64,000 bases of DNA from NCBI GenBank assembly GCA_021907015.1, contig CP091064.1:4526001-4590000 (forward strand), written 5' to 3'. A program made the position numbers and the translations under genes. The notes beneath the pieces are model-generated. The model saw nothing but the letters and a program-made list of their open reading frames with translations, was not told the origin of the DNA and made no database searches. The DNA comes from Pectobacterium sp. PL152 (GTDB taxonomy: Bacteria > Pseudomonadota > Gammaproteobacteria > Enterobacterales > Enterobacteriaceae). Below, piece after piece: positions 43,984 to 53,323 of the stretch. Numbering within the stretch: the first letter of the stretch is position 1; every line of letters starts with the position of its first letter.

Positions 43984-44652
43984 TTAGTAGTTCCCTGCTG
44001 CGGCAGCTTCACCTGAAACGATAACAACGCCTGAGCTGGTGCCGATACGCGTGGCGCCTGCTTCAATCATACGCTGTGCCGTTTGGCGATCGCGAACCGC
44101 GCCGGATGCTTTGACACCCATCTCGCTGCCGACGGTGCTACGCATCAGTCGAACGTGTTCTTCGCGCGCGCCGCCGGTGCTGAAACCGGTAGACGTTTTG
44201 ACGAACGCGACATCCAACTGACGACACATTTCACACACCAGTACGATCTGCTCGTCATCAAGCAGACAGGTTTCCAATATTACCTTCAACGGTATAGCGG
44301 CGCAAACCTCACGCACGGCCTGAATATCCGCTTTGACGGCGTCAATCTTCCCGCTTTTCAACCAGCCGACATTAATCACCATGTCGATCTCCTGAGCACC
44401 GGCATCAATCGCTGCTTTGGCTTCAAAAGCCTTGCTGGCAGTCAGGCCTGCACCGAGAGGGAAACCGATGACAGAGCACACCTGAACGTCAGTGCCTTGC
44501 AGCTTTTCGGCGACTAAGGGAACGTAACCTGAATTCACACAAACGGCATAAAAACGGTGTGCGACCGCTTCATCACACAGCGTGATGATTTGCTGTTCGG
44601 TGGCATTGGCGGCCAGCAGTGTGTGGTCGATATAGCGTGCGTAGTCAGTCAT
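43984..44652 (-). CDS. deoC: DeoC, deoxyribose-phosphate aldolase (short form)
   Basis: Cleaves 2-deoxyribose 5-phosphate to acetaldehyde and glyceraldehyde 3-phosphate. A TIM-barrel aldolase with Schiff-base Lys152 in FVKTSTGF, plus Asp91 and Lys181 completing the proton relay. The start [13 protein letters not shown] at 44652 gives 222 residues; the longer frame to 44706 is not supported. The length resembles Bacillus-type DeoC rather than the 259-residue E. coli deo-operon enzyme, and E. coli has no deoC next to deoR, so this gene is an insertion of another lineage (inference). Frame intact. Confidence 0.95.
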   Translation of the reverse strand: MTDYARYIDHTLLAANATEQQIITLCDEAVAHRFYAVCVNSGYVPLVAEKLQGTDVQVCSVIGFPLGAGLTASKAFEAKAAIDAGAQEIDMVINVGWLKSGKIDAVKADIQAVREVCAAIPLKVILETCLLDDEQIVLVCEMCRQLDVAFVKTSTGFSTGGAREEHVRLMRSTVGSEMGVKASGAVRDRQTAQRMIEAGATRIGTSSGVVIVSGEAAAAGNY

Positions 44653-44715
44653 GGTAAATCCTCGGTGGTATCGATAAAAAATCAGTGGTGCGATTATGAC
44701 ACTCAATGATTAAAA

Positions 44716-44731
44716 TGTCACAAAAATAACA
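44716..44731. promoter_or_regulatory. DeoR-type operator, proximal
   Basis: TGTCACAAAAATAACA has imperfect TGTYA/TAACA arms like the E. coli DeoR box TGTTAGAATTCTAACA. It lies 64 bases upstream of the deoC ATG. Confidence 0.5.
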
Positions 44732-44745
44732 ATAAAATTAAACTT

Positions 44746-44761
44746 TGTTATTTTAATAACA
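44746..44761. promoter_or_regulatory. DeoR-type operator, distal
   Basis: TGTTATTTTAATAACA has perfect seven-base arms around a two-base centre and matches the DeoR box arms TGTTA/TAACA. Its centre is exactly 30 bases from that of the proximal site, about three helical turns. Confidence 0.68.
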
Positions 44762-44833
44762 AAAATGAAGTGAATGTGATAGCGAATGTGTGAAAAGTGA
44801 GAAGAGGAGGTGTTTTGGCTAACGTAGCGCGGA

Positions 44834-44880
44834 AAGAAAACGCCCATCGTTCTTGAACCTGAAAGGCGGGAACGATGGGC
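44834..44880 (-). terminator. Terminator downstream of ybjL
   Basis: On the minus strand GCCCATCGTTC pairs with GAACGATGGGC and is followed by GTTTTC. It lies about 105 bases after the ybjL stop. With the DeoR sites it accounts for the 332-base deoC-ybjL gap. Confidence 0.7.
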
Positions 44881-44984
44881 TCCTCAATAAGGGGAATCAA
44901 AGAAAAGCAGTGGCACTTATTCAGACTTTAGGGAAAGAAAAAGTTCTCGCTTTTCTGGAAAATATTGACGATTTTTACATTTTT

Positions 44985-46673
44985 TCAGCCGGGTAATTCA
45001 GGCCAGATAATCACGATAAGTGAACCCGCTAATGTCAGCAGCACGTTGGCGATCGCATAGGTGCCCGCATAGCCGAGCGCAGGGATGTTACTGCGAGCCG
45101 TATCGCTGATAATTTCCATGGCGGGTGCACAGGTTCGCGCGCCCATCATCGCGCCAAACAGTAGCGCCCGGTTCATTTTCAGTACATAGGCGCCGAACAG
45201 GAAACAAATCACCACGGGTACCAGACTGACAATGAGCCCCGAGGCCAGCATCTGGATACCGACGTCTCCCAGACTGCTGTTGATTGTGCTACCTGCACTC
45301 AGGCCGACACCAGCCATGAAGACCATCAGGCCAAATTCTTTGACCATATTGAGCGCGCCTTGCGGAATATAGCCGAAGGTCGGGTGGTTAGCGCGCAGGA
45401 ACCCCAGCATGATACCGGCGAACAGCAATCCGGCTGCGTTACCGATACCAAAGGTGAAGTTGCTGAATTGGATGGTGATCAGTCCGACCATGATACCGAT
45501 AACGAAAAAAGCGCAGAAAGCCAGCAGATCGGTAACCTGGCTGTGAATAGAAATAAACCCGATTCTGTCAGCAATGCTTTTTACCCGACGGGCGTCGCCG
45601 CTGACCTGCAAGACATCCCCCTTATTCAGCACGACGCTATCGTCAATCGGCATTTCAATCTGGCTGCGGACAATACGGTTCAGGAAACAGCCGTGATCGG
45701 TCAGCTTCAATTGGCTAAGGCGCTTGCCGACGGCATTGTGGTTCTTGACGACAATCTCTTCCGTCACGATGCGCATGTCCAGCAAATCGCGATCGAAGAC
45801 TTCCTTACCGTCGCGGAAATTGGAGTTCAAGCGGGAATGCGAGTCTGGATAGCCGACTAGCGCGATCTCATCGCCGATTTGTAAAACGGCATCACCGTCG
45901 GGACTGGCCAGAATGCCGTTGCGTCGAATGCGCTCAATGTAGCAACCCGTTTGGCGATAGATCCCCAATTCGCGCAAATTCTTGCCTGCCGCCCAGTCAA
46001 CCAGTTCTGGCCCGACGCGATAGGCGCGAATCACTGGCAGATAGACTTTTCTCTGGCTGTCTGCGTCCAGCCCGCGCTCACGTGCAATCTGCTGTGCGCT
46101 GGTGGGCAGGTCCTGATGTTGGAGTTTGGGCAGATAGCGTGCGCCAAAAATGAGGCTGACCAGCCCGACCAGATAGGTCAGCGCATAGCCCAGGCTCAGG
46201 TGATCTTGCTCAATACCGAGCTGGCTTCCCATACTGGCGGTGTTGCGCAGCGTGTCGCCCGCGCCGACCAGCACCGGCGTTGATGTCATGGAACCGGCCA
46301 GCATCCCCGCCGTCAGGCCAATTCCCCAGCCAAAGAGTTTACCTAAACCCAGCGCCAGTAGCATGGCGCTACCGACCATCACCAGCGCCAGCATGAAATA
46401 ATTTTTCCCGTCGCGGAAGAAAATAGAAAAGAAATTGGGTCCTGCCTCCACTCCCACGCAAAAAATAAATAACATAAAACCGAGGCTCAGTGCTTCGGTA
46501 TTAATCGAAAAATGTTGTTGGCCGAGTAATAAAGAAACAACTAAAACGCCAATAGAATTACCGAGTTGTACTGGCCCGAGGCGCAATTTCCCCAGACAGA
46601 GTCCTAATGAAAGAACCACAAATAAAAGCAGAATGTAATTCCCATTTAACAAATCAGCGACGTTTATATTCAT
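44985..46673 (-). CDS. ybjL: YbjL, putative AAE-family transporter
   Basis: An inner-membrane protein of the aspartate:alanine exchanger family; substrate not established. Two blocks of membrane segments surround a central cytoplasmic part with two TrkA-C (RCK_C) domains ([21 protein letters not shown] and [19 protein letters not shown]). The conserved [10 protein letters not shown] and [14 protein letters not shown] motifs fall at the matching positions in each half. The start [12 protein letters not shown] at 46673 gives 562 residues, matching E. coli; a longer frame to 46718 is not needed. Frame intact. Confidence 0.94.
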   Translation of the reverse strand: MNINVADLLNGNYILLLFVVLSLGLCLGKLRLGPVQLGNSIGVLVVSLLLGQQHFSINTEALSLGFMLFIFCVGVEAGPNFFSIFFRDGKNYFMLALVMVGSAMLLALGLGKLFGWGIGLTAGMLAGSMTSTPVLVGAGDTLRNTASMGSQLGIEQDHLSLGYALTYLVGLVSLIFGARYLPKLQHQDLPTSAQQIARERGLDADSQRKVYLPVIRAYRVGPELVDWAAGKNLRELGIYRQTGCYIERIRRNGILASPDGDAVLQIGDEIALVGYPDSHSRLNSNFRDGKEVFDRDLLDMRIVTEEIVVKNHNAVGKRLSQLKLTDHGCFLNRIVRSQIEMPIDDSVVLNKGDVLQVSGDARRVKSIADRIGFISIHSQVTDLLAFCAFFVIGIMVGLITIQFSNFTFGIGNAAGLLFAGIMLGFLRANHPTFGYIPQGALNMVKEFGLMVFMAGVGLSAGSTINSSLGDVGIQMLASGLIVSLVPVVICFLFGAYVLKMNRALLFGAMMGARTCAPAMEIISDTARSNIPALGYAGTYAIANVLLTLAGSLIVIIWPELPG

Positions 46674-47063
46674 GGAATGTAACTTGTTGTTTACCAGTAA
46701 GTTCTTGATGTTATTCATTATAGCGGCTAGATTTAGCCATGAAATGCATGAATTCCCGTGACGGTATCAATACGCGTCAGCTGAAAGGAATCAGCCTCGT
46801 TCAGTATAATTTATCCGATAAAATTGTTCAGTGTAATTATTGTTTAATTTAATGATTGTGGTGTCGCTGTTAAAGAAATGTGGCGGGTTATTGTCTTTTT
46901 CTGCGGACAACCTGCGCGTCGAATAAATCGTAGCGAAGCCTCATGTTTTTCATATCGGGGAATAGAGATACCCATCACTTTTACCATACCGCACCATTGT
47001 TTTCTCTCATGTTTCGGTATCTGGTTGATGCAGGTTGGGAGGCATATTGAAAGAGGGCGATTT
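46674..47063. other. ybjL-ybjM divergent intergenic region
   Basis: 390 AT-rich bases between two divergent genes. Several short open frames are present on both strands, but none has a ribosome binding site and a recognisable product. It should contain both promoters. No repeat or structured element is evident. Confidence 0.45.
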
Positions 47064-47434
47064 ATGGCAAAAAATAAAGGTTGGGTGGGCGCGACCTGCT
47101 GTTTTCTCTTGTTCACCGTAGTATTCCTGAGCAAAAAATTGAGGTCTCGGATGTTGCGGTGAATGATGGGCTGCGTGGCAGTCCGGGGATGCTGCTTTTT
47201 CTGCTACCCGGCATGATAGCCTGTTTTCTTTCCGCACGCCGCCGCTTGCTTTACCCGCTGTGTGGCGCGCTGGCGGCGATGCCCGTATGCTTACTGGTAC
47301 TTCACCTGTGGAATACGCCGATGCGCTCTTTCTGGCAAGAGTTGGCCTACGTGATGAGTGCGGTCTTTTGGTGTGTGCTGGGTGCGCTGGGTGTGCTGTG
47401 CTTACGCGGTCTTTATCGACGCTATCTTCGCTAA
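47064..47434 (+). CDS. ybjM: YbjM, small inner-membrane protein (frameshifted)
   Basis: A predicted four-helix membrane protein of unknown function. The start MAKNKGWVGATCCFLLFTVVF follows AAAGAGGG. One A is missing from an A run near 47136, after which the frame continues IEVSDVAVNDGLRGSPGMLLFLLPG and TPMRSFWQELAYVMSAVFWC, clearly similar to E. coli YbjM (SFWQELAWLLSAVFWC). The repaired length is 123 residues (E. coli 125). Order ybjL-ybjM-grxA is conserved. Confidence 0.87.
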
Positions 47435-47453
47435 GAGCCTATCTCATTGCCAT

Positions 47454-47480
47454 AAAAAAAGCGCGGACTTTCGCCGCGCT
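47454..47480 (-). terminator. Rho-independent terminator of grxA
   Basis: On the minus strand AGCGCGG and CCGCGCT pair across a seven-base loop and are followed by TTTTTTT, about 20 bases after the grxA stop. It may also serve ybjM from the other side. Confidence 0.83.
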
Positions 47481-47501
47481 ATTGTCCTACCAGCTCGATG
47501 A

Positions 47502-47768
47502 TTATGACTGGAACAGAGCCAGATGCGCTTTGGCATAGGCTTCAAAATCGGTGCAGCCGCCGATGTGTTTTTCATCCAGGAAAATCTGCGGCACGGTTTC
47601 AACCGGCTTTCCTACCGTCTTGGACAAATCTTCTTTCGAGATGCCTTCTGCGTGGATGTCTACATAGCGGAAGCTGAAGTCATCACGTTGCTCGGCCAGT
47701 TTTTCTGCCAGTTCTTTCGCACGGACACAATAAGGGCAAGCGGGGCGCCCGAAAATTACAGCGAACAT
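47502..47768 (-). CDS. grxA: GrxA, glutaredoxin 1
   Basis: A small glutathione-dependent disulfide reductase that serves ribonucleotide reductase and deactivates OxyR in E. coli. The active site is Cys11-Pro-Tyr-Cys14; TVPQIFLDEKHIGGCTDFEAY carries the cis-Pro and glutathione-binding GGC. 88 residues (E. coli 85), frame intact, with GGAG upstream. In E. coli it is OxyR-induced; I could not identify an OxyR site with confidence. Confidence 0.96.
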   Translation of the reverse strand: MFAVIFGRPACPYCVRAKELAEKLAEQRDDFSFRYVDIHAEGISKEDLSKTVGKPVETVPQIFLDEKHIGGCTDFEAYAKAHLALFQS

Positions 47769-47840
47769 GTAAACTCCTTTGTAAAATTAGAAAATGTTCT
47801 CATTCTTGAAACGTCTAGCGTGACGCCTGTTGCAGACAAG

Positions 47841-47891
47841 GTCACGGCTAAAAGTGTTACGGTTAATGAGGTTACTGCGAATCGCGTTACT
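47841..47891. repeat. 15-base imperfect tandem repeat upstream of grxA
   Basis: GTCACG, GTTACG, GTTACT and GTTACT begin at 47841, 47856, 47871 and 47886, each exactly 15 bases apart, with similar bases (GNNAAN) between; a fifth GTGACG is at 47820. The stretch occupies the place of E. coli ybjC. A plus-strand open frame through it has no usable start codon, so I do not call a protein. Confidence 0.6.
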
Positions 47892-48015
47892 ATACCGACA
47901 TTTATCAATACTATGCCCGCATTCATTGATGAAAAAAAGTAGTCATTACCTGTTACAACGATTTGCTACGCCGATTAGACTGTGGGGTAATGCAGACTCC
48001 GCCTGAGCTACGATA

Positions 48016-48047
48016 TACTCCCGTCATACTTCAAACTGCATGTACGA
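48016..48047. repeat. Truncated YPAL-like element
   Basis: About 32 bases (ATACTCCCGTCATACTTC, then AAACTGCATGTACG) match the left end of the full palindrome at 5434-5465 with few differences, after which the similarity stops. It lies immediately upstream of nfsA, over its promoter. Confidence 0.6.
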
Positions 48048-48075
48048 TGTACTTTACCGACTGAAGGATGCCAGT

Positions 48076-48795
48076 GTGACACCAACCATTGATTTGCTAC
48101 AGCGCCACCGTTCTATTCGCGCGTTTACGTCTCAGGCAGTAACGGATGAGCAACGCCACGCAATTATTACCTCCGCACAAAGCGCGTCCAGCTCCAGCTT
48201 TTTACAATGCAGCTCTATTATCCGTATTACCGATCCTGCCGTGCGTGAAACGCTGGTTCACTATACCGGCGAGCAAGGCTATGTGGCGCAGGCCGCAGAA
48301 TTTTGGGTCTTCTGTGCTGATTTCCACCGCCATGTGGCGATCTTTCCACAGGCAGAAACCGGGCTGGCCGAGCAGTTGCTGATTGGCTGTGTCGATACCG
48401 CCCTCATGGCGCAGAATGCGCTGGTCGCCGCAGAGTCGCTGGGGTTGGGTGGGGTATTTATCGGTGGAATCCGTAATCGAATTGCTGATGTGACACAGTT
48501 GCTGCAATTGCCGCCGTTGGTTATGCCATTATTTGGCCTGTGTCTGGGGTACCCGGATGCGGAACCGATGCTGAAACCGCGCATGCCAACCGCCATGATG
48601 CTGCATGAAAATGTCTATCAGCCGCTCGATCGCGATGTACTGGCGCAATACGACCAGCAAATGGTGGAATATTATCTGCAACGTACCGGTAGCCGCCGCG
48701 AGAGCTGGAGTGAGCACGTCGAACGGACGCTGAAAAAAGAGTTACGTCCATTCATGCTGGACTACTTACATCAACAAGGATGGGCGATACGCTAG
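48076..48795 (+). CDS. nfsA: NfsA, oxygen-insensitive NADPH nitroreductase
   Basis: A flavoprotein that reduces nitro compounds and quinones by two electrons. The start is a GTG at 48076 preceded by AAGGA, giving [18 protein letters not shown] like E. coli MTPTIELI; the longer ATG at 48040 lies inside the YPAL remnant and is rejected. FMN-binding segments are [23 protein letters not shown] and [10 protein letters not shown]. 239 residues (E. coli 240), frame intact. rimK follows after 16 bases. Confidence 0.93.
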   Translation: MTPTIDLLQRHRSIRAFTSQAVTDEQRHAIITSAQSASSSSFLQCSSIIRITDPAVRETLVHYTGEQGYVAQAAEFWVFCADFHRHVAIFPQAETGLAEQLLIGCVDTALMAQNALVAAESLGLGGVFIGGIRNRIADVTQLLQLPPLVMPLFGLCLGYPDAEPMLKPRMPTAMMLHENVYQPLDRDVLAQYDQQMVEYYLQRTGSRRESWSEHVERTLKKELRPFMLDYLHQQGWAIR

Positions 48796-48811
48796 TATCT
48801 GTAGGATATTT

Positions 48812-49723
48812 ATGAAGATAGCCATTCTGTCTCGTGATGGGGCGTTATATTCCTGCAAACGTCTGCGTGAAGCGGCTGAGGCGCGCAAGCACAGCGTTGA
48901 GATTATTGATCCACTTTCCTGCTACATGAATATCAATTCAGCGGCGCCGTCGGTGCATTACCGTGGGCGTCGGCTGGATAAATATGACGCGGTCATTCCG
49001 CGTATCGGTTCACAGATCACGTTTTATGGCACGGCGGTATTGCGCCAGTTTGAAATGCTGGGAAGCTACCCGCTGAATAATTCTGTGGCGGTCATTCGCG
49101 CCCGCGACAAACTGCATTCGCTACAGCTACTTGCCCGTGAAGGCATTGATCTGCCGATTACCGGTTTTGCCCACTCGCCGGATGATACTGGTGACCTGAT
49201 CGCGATGGTAGGCGGCGCGCCGCTGGTCGTAAAACTGGTGGAAGGCACGCAGGGGATTGGTGTGGTATTGGCCGAGACGCGTCAGGCAGCGGAAAGCGTG
49301 ATTGATGCCTTTCGCGGGTTGAATGCGCATATTCTGGTGCAGGAATATGTACGTGAAGCGCAGGGTAAAGATATCCGCTGTCTTGTGATCGGCAATCGAG
49401 TCGTTGCAGCGATTGAACGGCAGGCGAAAGCGGGGGAATTCCGTTCAAACCTGCATCGTGGCGGATCGGCGAATAACGTGAAAATTACGGCGCAGGAGCG
49501 AGCCATCGCTATCAAGGCGACGAAAACACTGGGGCTGAATGTCGCAGGCGTTGATATTTTGCGCGCCGACCGGGGGCCACTGGTGATGGAAGTCAATGCT
49601 TCGCCGGGGCTGGAAGGGATTGAAACGACGACCGGGTTTGATATTGCTGGCATGATGATTGAATTTATTGAGCAAAATACTCAGAGGCGCTTCGCAACAT
49701 CGGCAACCATAAGTAAAAGTTAG
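48812..49723 (+). CDS. rimK: RimK, ribosomal protein S6 glutamate ligase
   Basis: An ATP-grasp ligase that adds glutamates to the C-terminus of ribosomal protein S6. The 303-residue protein (E. coli 300) has the RimK N-terminal domain ([22 protein letters not shown]), ATP-grasp motifs [16 protein letters not shown] and the metal-binding [17 protein letters not shown]. It lies 16 bases after nfsA, so they form an operon as in E. coli. Frame intact. Confidence 0.95.
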   Translation: MKIAILSRDGALYSCKRLREAAEARKHSVEIIDPLSCYMNINSAAPSVHYRGRRLDKYDAVIPRIGSQITFYGTAVLRQFEMLGSYPLNNSVAVIRARDKLHSLQLLAREGIDLPITGFAHSPDDTGDLIAMVGGAPLVVKLVEGTQGIGVVLAETRQAAESVIDAFRGLNAHILVQEYVREAQGKDIRCLVIGNRVVAAIERQAKAGEFRSNLHRGGSANNVKITAQERAIAIKATKTLGLNVAGVDILRADRGPLVMEVNASPGLEGIETTTGFDIAGMMIEFIEQNTQRRFATSATISKS

Positions 49724-50007
49724 CTTTCTGAAACAGGGGTTGCGCCGTAAAATACGGCGTTCCCCATTGACGTGTGGGCATCGTGCCACGGCGCTATTCA
49801 ACACATCGCTGCGCAGTGGAATGAGGAAAGCGGTGATGGCGCGCTTTTATCATGGCATCGGCGTGCAATATTCCGTAAGCTATGGGCCGTTTTTAACGCT
49901 GTTTCTGTTTTACGGCAGCTTCTGTTTTACGTTTTAACATCGCTCCCGCGTGAGTGGTGCTTTCTTTTCAACAACGCTGTTTTTACGGCGACAGGTATGA
50001 GGCAAAC

Positions 50008-50490
50008 ATGATGGATTCACTCATCGTCCCGGATTTGGCTATGCTACGGCGGTGGCTGGATCAACTGAATATTCTGTATTTCGAATGTGACTCCTGTCAG
50101 GCGCTCCATCTTCCTCATATGCAAAATTTTGATGGCGTGTTCGATGCGAAAGTTGATCTGGTTGATAACGTGATTCTGTTTTCCGCACTTGCCGAAGTGA
50201 AGCCCAGCGCATTGATTCCTCTGGTCGGCGATCTTAGCCAAATCAACGCCAGTTCGTTGACCGTCAAGGCGTTTATCGATGTTCAGGACGATAACCTGCC
50301 GAAGCTGATTGTCTGCCAGTCATTCAGCGTGGCCGCTGGCATGACATTGGAACAGTTCCGACATTTCATGCAGCAGTCCGAAGAACAAATCTCAATGGTG
50401 ATCCTCGAGGCCGGTGCTAATAATCTGCTGTTTATCGGCGAGGAAGAAGAGGGCTCTGCTGTCAGAGTCACAACCTCACATCTGCATTGA
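50008..50490 (+). CDS. ybjN: YbjN, stress/motility regulator-like protein
   Basis: A cytoplasmic protein with a type III secretion chaperone-like fold; E. coli YbjN overexpression affects motility and stress genes. 160 residues from the ATG at 50008 (MMDSLIVPDLAMLRRWLDQL), including ALAEVKPSALIPLVGDLSQIN and a Glu-rich tail (IGEEEEGSAVR). A MM start pair leaves 50011 possible. The 284 bases upstream carry no gene and no evident structure. Frame intact. Confidence 0.9.
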   Translation: MMDSLIVPDLAMLRRWLDQLNILYFECDSCQALHLPHMQNFDGVFDAKVDLVDNVILFSALAEVKPSALIPLVGDLSQINASSLTVKAFIDVQDDNLPKLIVCQSFSVAAGMTLEQFRHFMQQSEEQISMVILEAGANNLLFIGEEEEGSAVRVTTSHLH

Positions 50491-50862
50491 TACGGTTGCT
50501 GCCAAAGGCAGCAATTGGTTTTACTTATTTTCCTCTCACCGACACTTATTCTGGTTATTTCGCATTATTGCCAGATATTTCTCTTTGTTTGCCGCTAAAT
50601 GCCTTCATCACATCGATAAAATGTGAATAAATAATCGTTAAAACCCATTTTTTACGTTCAAGTATGGTGCATAGGATGTTGTGGGGTTATGCTTTATTCC
50701 TGTAAGACACGGACAGCTGAATCAGGGCTATGTCTGTGTTTGAGCGAATAAAAATCGGTGCATACTCATTCACCGATTGGATAGCGCGGCAGGACATATT
50801 TTGTATCGGAACGATACAGGCTCATTTCCATGAATCACCCCCTTATATGGAGGAAGGAACGG
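50491..50862. other. ybjN-potF intergenic region
   Basis: 372 AT-rich bases that should contain the potF promoter. In E. coli this operon is nitrogen-regulated, but I could not place a convincing sigma-54 or NtrC site. No open frame of interest. Confidence 0.45.
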
Positions 50863-51972
50863 ATGTTCACCCAACGTAAAAAATGGCTATCGGGTGTTGT
50901 TACCGGCTTGCTGATGGCCGCGTCCGTCACCGCATCTGCGGAAGAGAAAACGCTGCATGTTTATAACTGGTCCGATTATATCGCGCCGGACACGTTAGCC
51001 AATTTCCAGAAAGAAACCGGCATTAAAGTCGTCTATGACGTGTTTGATTCTAACGAAGTGTTGGAAGGCAAGCTCATGGCGGGCAGCACGGGTTTTGATC
51101 TGGTGGTGCCTTCTGCCAGCTTCCTGGAGCGCCAGCTCTCTGCGGGAGTCTTTCAGCCATTAGACAAGAGTAAGTTACCGAATTACAAAAATCTGGATCC
51201 TGAGCTGATGAAGCTGATTGCGCAGCACGATCCAGAGAATAAATATGCCCTGCCTTACCTGTGGGCGACCACGGGCATCGGCTATAACGTTGAGAAAGTC
51301 AAAGCGGCGCTGGGTGCCGATGCACCGGTTAACAGCTGGGATCTGGTTCTGAAACCAGAGAACCTGGAAAAACTGAAAAGCTGCGGCGTCTCCTTCCTGG
51401 ATGCACCGGAAGAGATCTTTGCAACCGTGCTGAATTATCAGGGTAAAGACCCAAACAGCACCAAACCGGGTGATTACACCACGTCTGCGACCGACCTGCT
51501 GCTGAAACTGCGTCCGAGCATTCGCTATTTCCATTCATCGCAGTACATCAACGACCTGGCAAACGGCGATATCTGCGTCGCAGTCGGCTGGGCGGGCGAT
51601 ATCCTGCAGGCAGGAAACCGTGCGAAAGAAGCGAAGAACGGGGTGAATATCCAATACAGCATTCCGAAAGAAGGCGCGTTGGCATTCTTTGATGTCCTCG
51701 CTATTCCAAAAGATGCTAAAAATCTGGATGAAGCCTATGCGTTTCTGGATTACCTGATGAAGCCGGAAGTGATGGCGGGAATCAGTAACCATGTGTATTA
51801 CGCGAGCGGTAATCTGGCATCCTTGCCGTTGGTGAACGCAGAGATTCGTAATAACCCGGGCGTTTATCCGCCGGCGGATGTGCGTGCCAAACTGTTTACG
51901 CTTAAGGTGCAATCTCCTCAGATTGACCGTACTCGTACACGTGCATGGACTAAGGTTAAAAGCGGCAAATAG
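50863..51972 (+). CDS. potF: PotF, periplasmic putrescine-binding protein
   Basis: Binds putrescine for the PotFGHI importer. The signal peptide ends VTASA. Polyamine-binding stretches match E. coli PotF closely: LHVYNWSDYIAPDTLANF, VVPSASFLERQL, SSQYINDLANGDICVAVGW and the C-terminal TRTRAWTKVKSGK. The start at 50863 follows GAGGAAGGA; the ATG at 50830 is farther from any ribosome binding site. 369 residues (E. coli 370), frame intact. Confidence 0.96.
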   Translation: MFTQRKKWLSGVVTGLLMAASVTASAEEKTLHVYNWSDYIAPDTLANFQKETGIKVVYDVFDSNEVLEGKLMAGSTGFDLVVPSASFLERQLSAGVFQPLDKSKLPNYKNLDPELMKLIAQHDPENKYALPYLWATTGIGYNVEKVKAALGADAPVNSWDLVLKPENLEKLKSCGVSFLDAPEEIFATVLNYQGKDPNSTKPGDYTTSATDLLLKLRPSIRYFHSSQYINDLANGDICVAVGWAGDILQAGNRAKEAKNGVNIQYSIPKEGALAFFDVLAIPKDAKNLDEAYAFLDYLMKPEVMAGISNHVYYASGNLASLPLVNAEIRNNPGVYPPADVRAKLFTLKVQSPQIDRTRTRAWTKVKSGK

Positions 51973-52055
51973 CCTTTTGGATTTGAATGATTACCCAAGC
52001 GCTTGAGGGGCTGGTTTCAGCAACCAAAGAATGGATGGGTATTAATGTGGCAAAG

Positions 52056-52080
52056 AACAGGCGGTGTTACCGCCTGTTTG
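52056..52080 (+). terminator. Intra-operon hairpin between potF and potG
   Basis: AACAGGCGG, loop TGTTA, CCGCCTGTT lies in the 203-base potF-potG gap. Only a short T run follows. It probably lowers expression of potGHI relative to the binding protein. Confidence 0.65.
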
Positions 52081-52175
52081 CGCTCTATATTGTGTCACAC
52101 CGCTGAATGTAAAAAGCGCCGAAGGGCGGCATCAGCAGTGTGGCTTGTTCTGCTTTTGCCGGAGAGCAATGCGAA

Positions 52176-53309
52176 GTGAATGACGCGATCCCCCGCCCTC
52201 AATCAAAACCTCAAAAAGCGGCCACGCCGCTGCTGGAAGTGCGTAACCTGACGAAATCGTTCGATGGTCAGGCCGCTGTCGATGATGTCAGCCTGACGAT
52301 TTATAAAGGCGAAATTTTTGCTCTGCTGGGTGCATCTGGCTGTGGGAAATCCACGCTGCTGCGCATGCTGGCGGGTTTTGAGCTCCCCACGCAGGGGCAG
52401 ATTGTTCTGGATGGTCAGGATTTGTCACTGGTGCCGCCTTACCAGCGCCCTATCAATATGATGTTCCAGTCTTATGCGCTGTTCCCACACATGACGGTGG
52501 AAAAGAATATCGCGTTTGGTCTGAAGCAGGACAAGCTACCGCGTGCAGAAATTAAAGACCGTGTAGAAGAGATGCTGTCGCTGGTGCATATGCAAGAATT
52601 CGCCAATCGTAAACCGCATCAGCTTTCCGGCGGTCAGCGTCAACGTGTGGCGCTGGCACGTAGTCTGGCGAAGCGTCCCAAACTGCTGCTGCTGGACGAA
52701 CCGATGGGCGCGTTGGACAAGAAACTGCGCGATCGCATGCAGCTCGAGGTTGTCGATATTCTGGAACGCGTGGGCGTGACCTGCGTGATGGTGACGCACG
52801 ATCAGGAAGAAGCCATGACCATGGCGGGTCGTATCGCCATTATGAATCGCGGTAAATTCGTACAGATTGGCGAACCGGAAGAGATTTATGAGCACCCGAA
52901 CACGCGTTTCAGCGCGGAGTTCATCGGTTCGGTCAATATGTTTGAAGGGATCTTGCAGGAACGTCAGGACGATGCGCTGATCATCAAAAGCCCTGGGCTG
53001 GTGCATCCGCTGAAGGTGGATTCGGATGTCTCGGTGGTGGATGGCGTTCCGGTCTACATCGCGTTGCGTCCAGAGAAAATCATGCTGTGTGAAGAGGTTC
53101 CAGCCGACGGCTGTAACTTCGCGGTAGGGGAAGTGGTGCATATCGCCTATCTGGGCGACCTGTCTATTTACCACGTCAGGCTCAACAGCGGGCAAACCAT
53201 CAGCGCGCAGTTACAAAATGCTTACCGCTATCGCAAAGGCGCACCGACCTGGGGAGATGAGGTCCGGCTGTGTTGGGATGCGGATAGCTGTGTGGTTCTG
53301 ACGGTGTAG
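52176..53309 (+). CDS. potG: PotG, putrescine importer ATPase
   Basis: ATPase of PotFGHI. Walker A is GASGCGKST, signature LSGGQRQRVALARSL, Walker B LLLLDEPMGALD, H-loop VTHDQEEAM; a TOBE domain forms the C-terminus (VALRPEKIM-like region IALRPEKIMLCEE). The GTG at 52176 (VNDAIPRPQSK) gives 377 residues, the E. coli length; the longer frame from 52140 is not supported. Frame intact. Confidence 0.95.
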   Translation: MNDAIPRPQSKPQKAATPLLEVRNLTKSFDGQAAVDDVSLTIYKGEIFALLGASGCGKSTLLRMLAGFELPTQGQIVLDGQDLSLVPPYQRPINMMFQSYALFPHMTVEKNIAFGLKQDKLPRAEIKDRVEEMLSLVHMQEFANRKPHQLSGGQRQRVALARSLAKRPKLLLLDEPMGALDKKLRDRMQLEVVDILERVGVTCVMVTHDQEEAMTMAGRIAIMNRGKFVQIGEPEEIYEHPNTRFSAEFIGSVNMFEGILQERQDDALIIKSPGLVHPLKVDSDVSVVDGVPVYIALRPEKIMLCEEVPADGCNFAVGEVVHIAYLGDLSIYHVRLNSGQTISAQLQNAYRYRKGAPTWGDEVRLCWDADSCVVLTV

Positions 53310-53323
53310 TGAGGAAGAATGCC

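Noticed and set aside
47523-47942. 139-residue plus-strand ORF with VT-repeats
   Set aside because: Its first half is antisense to grxA, and the repeat part alone has no in-frame start codon.
48040-48078. ATG at 48040 as the nfsA start
   Set aside because: It lies inside the truncated YPAL-like element and lacks a ribosome binding site; the GTG at 48076 has AAGGA and matches the family N-terminus.
50491-50862. Sigma-54 promoter of potF
   Set aside because: TGGTGC near 50666 lacks a properly spaced GC element, so I could not support it.
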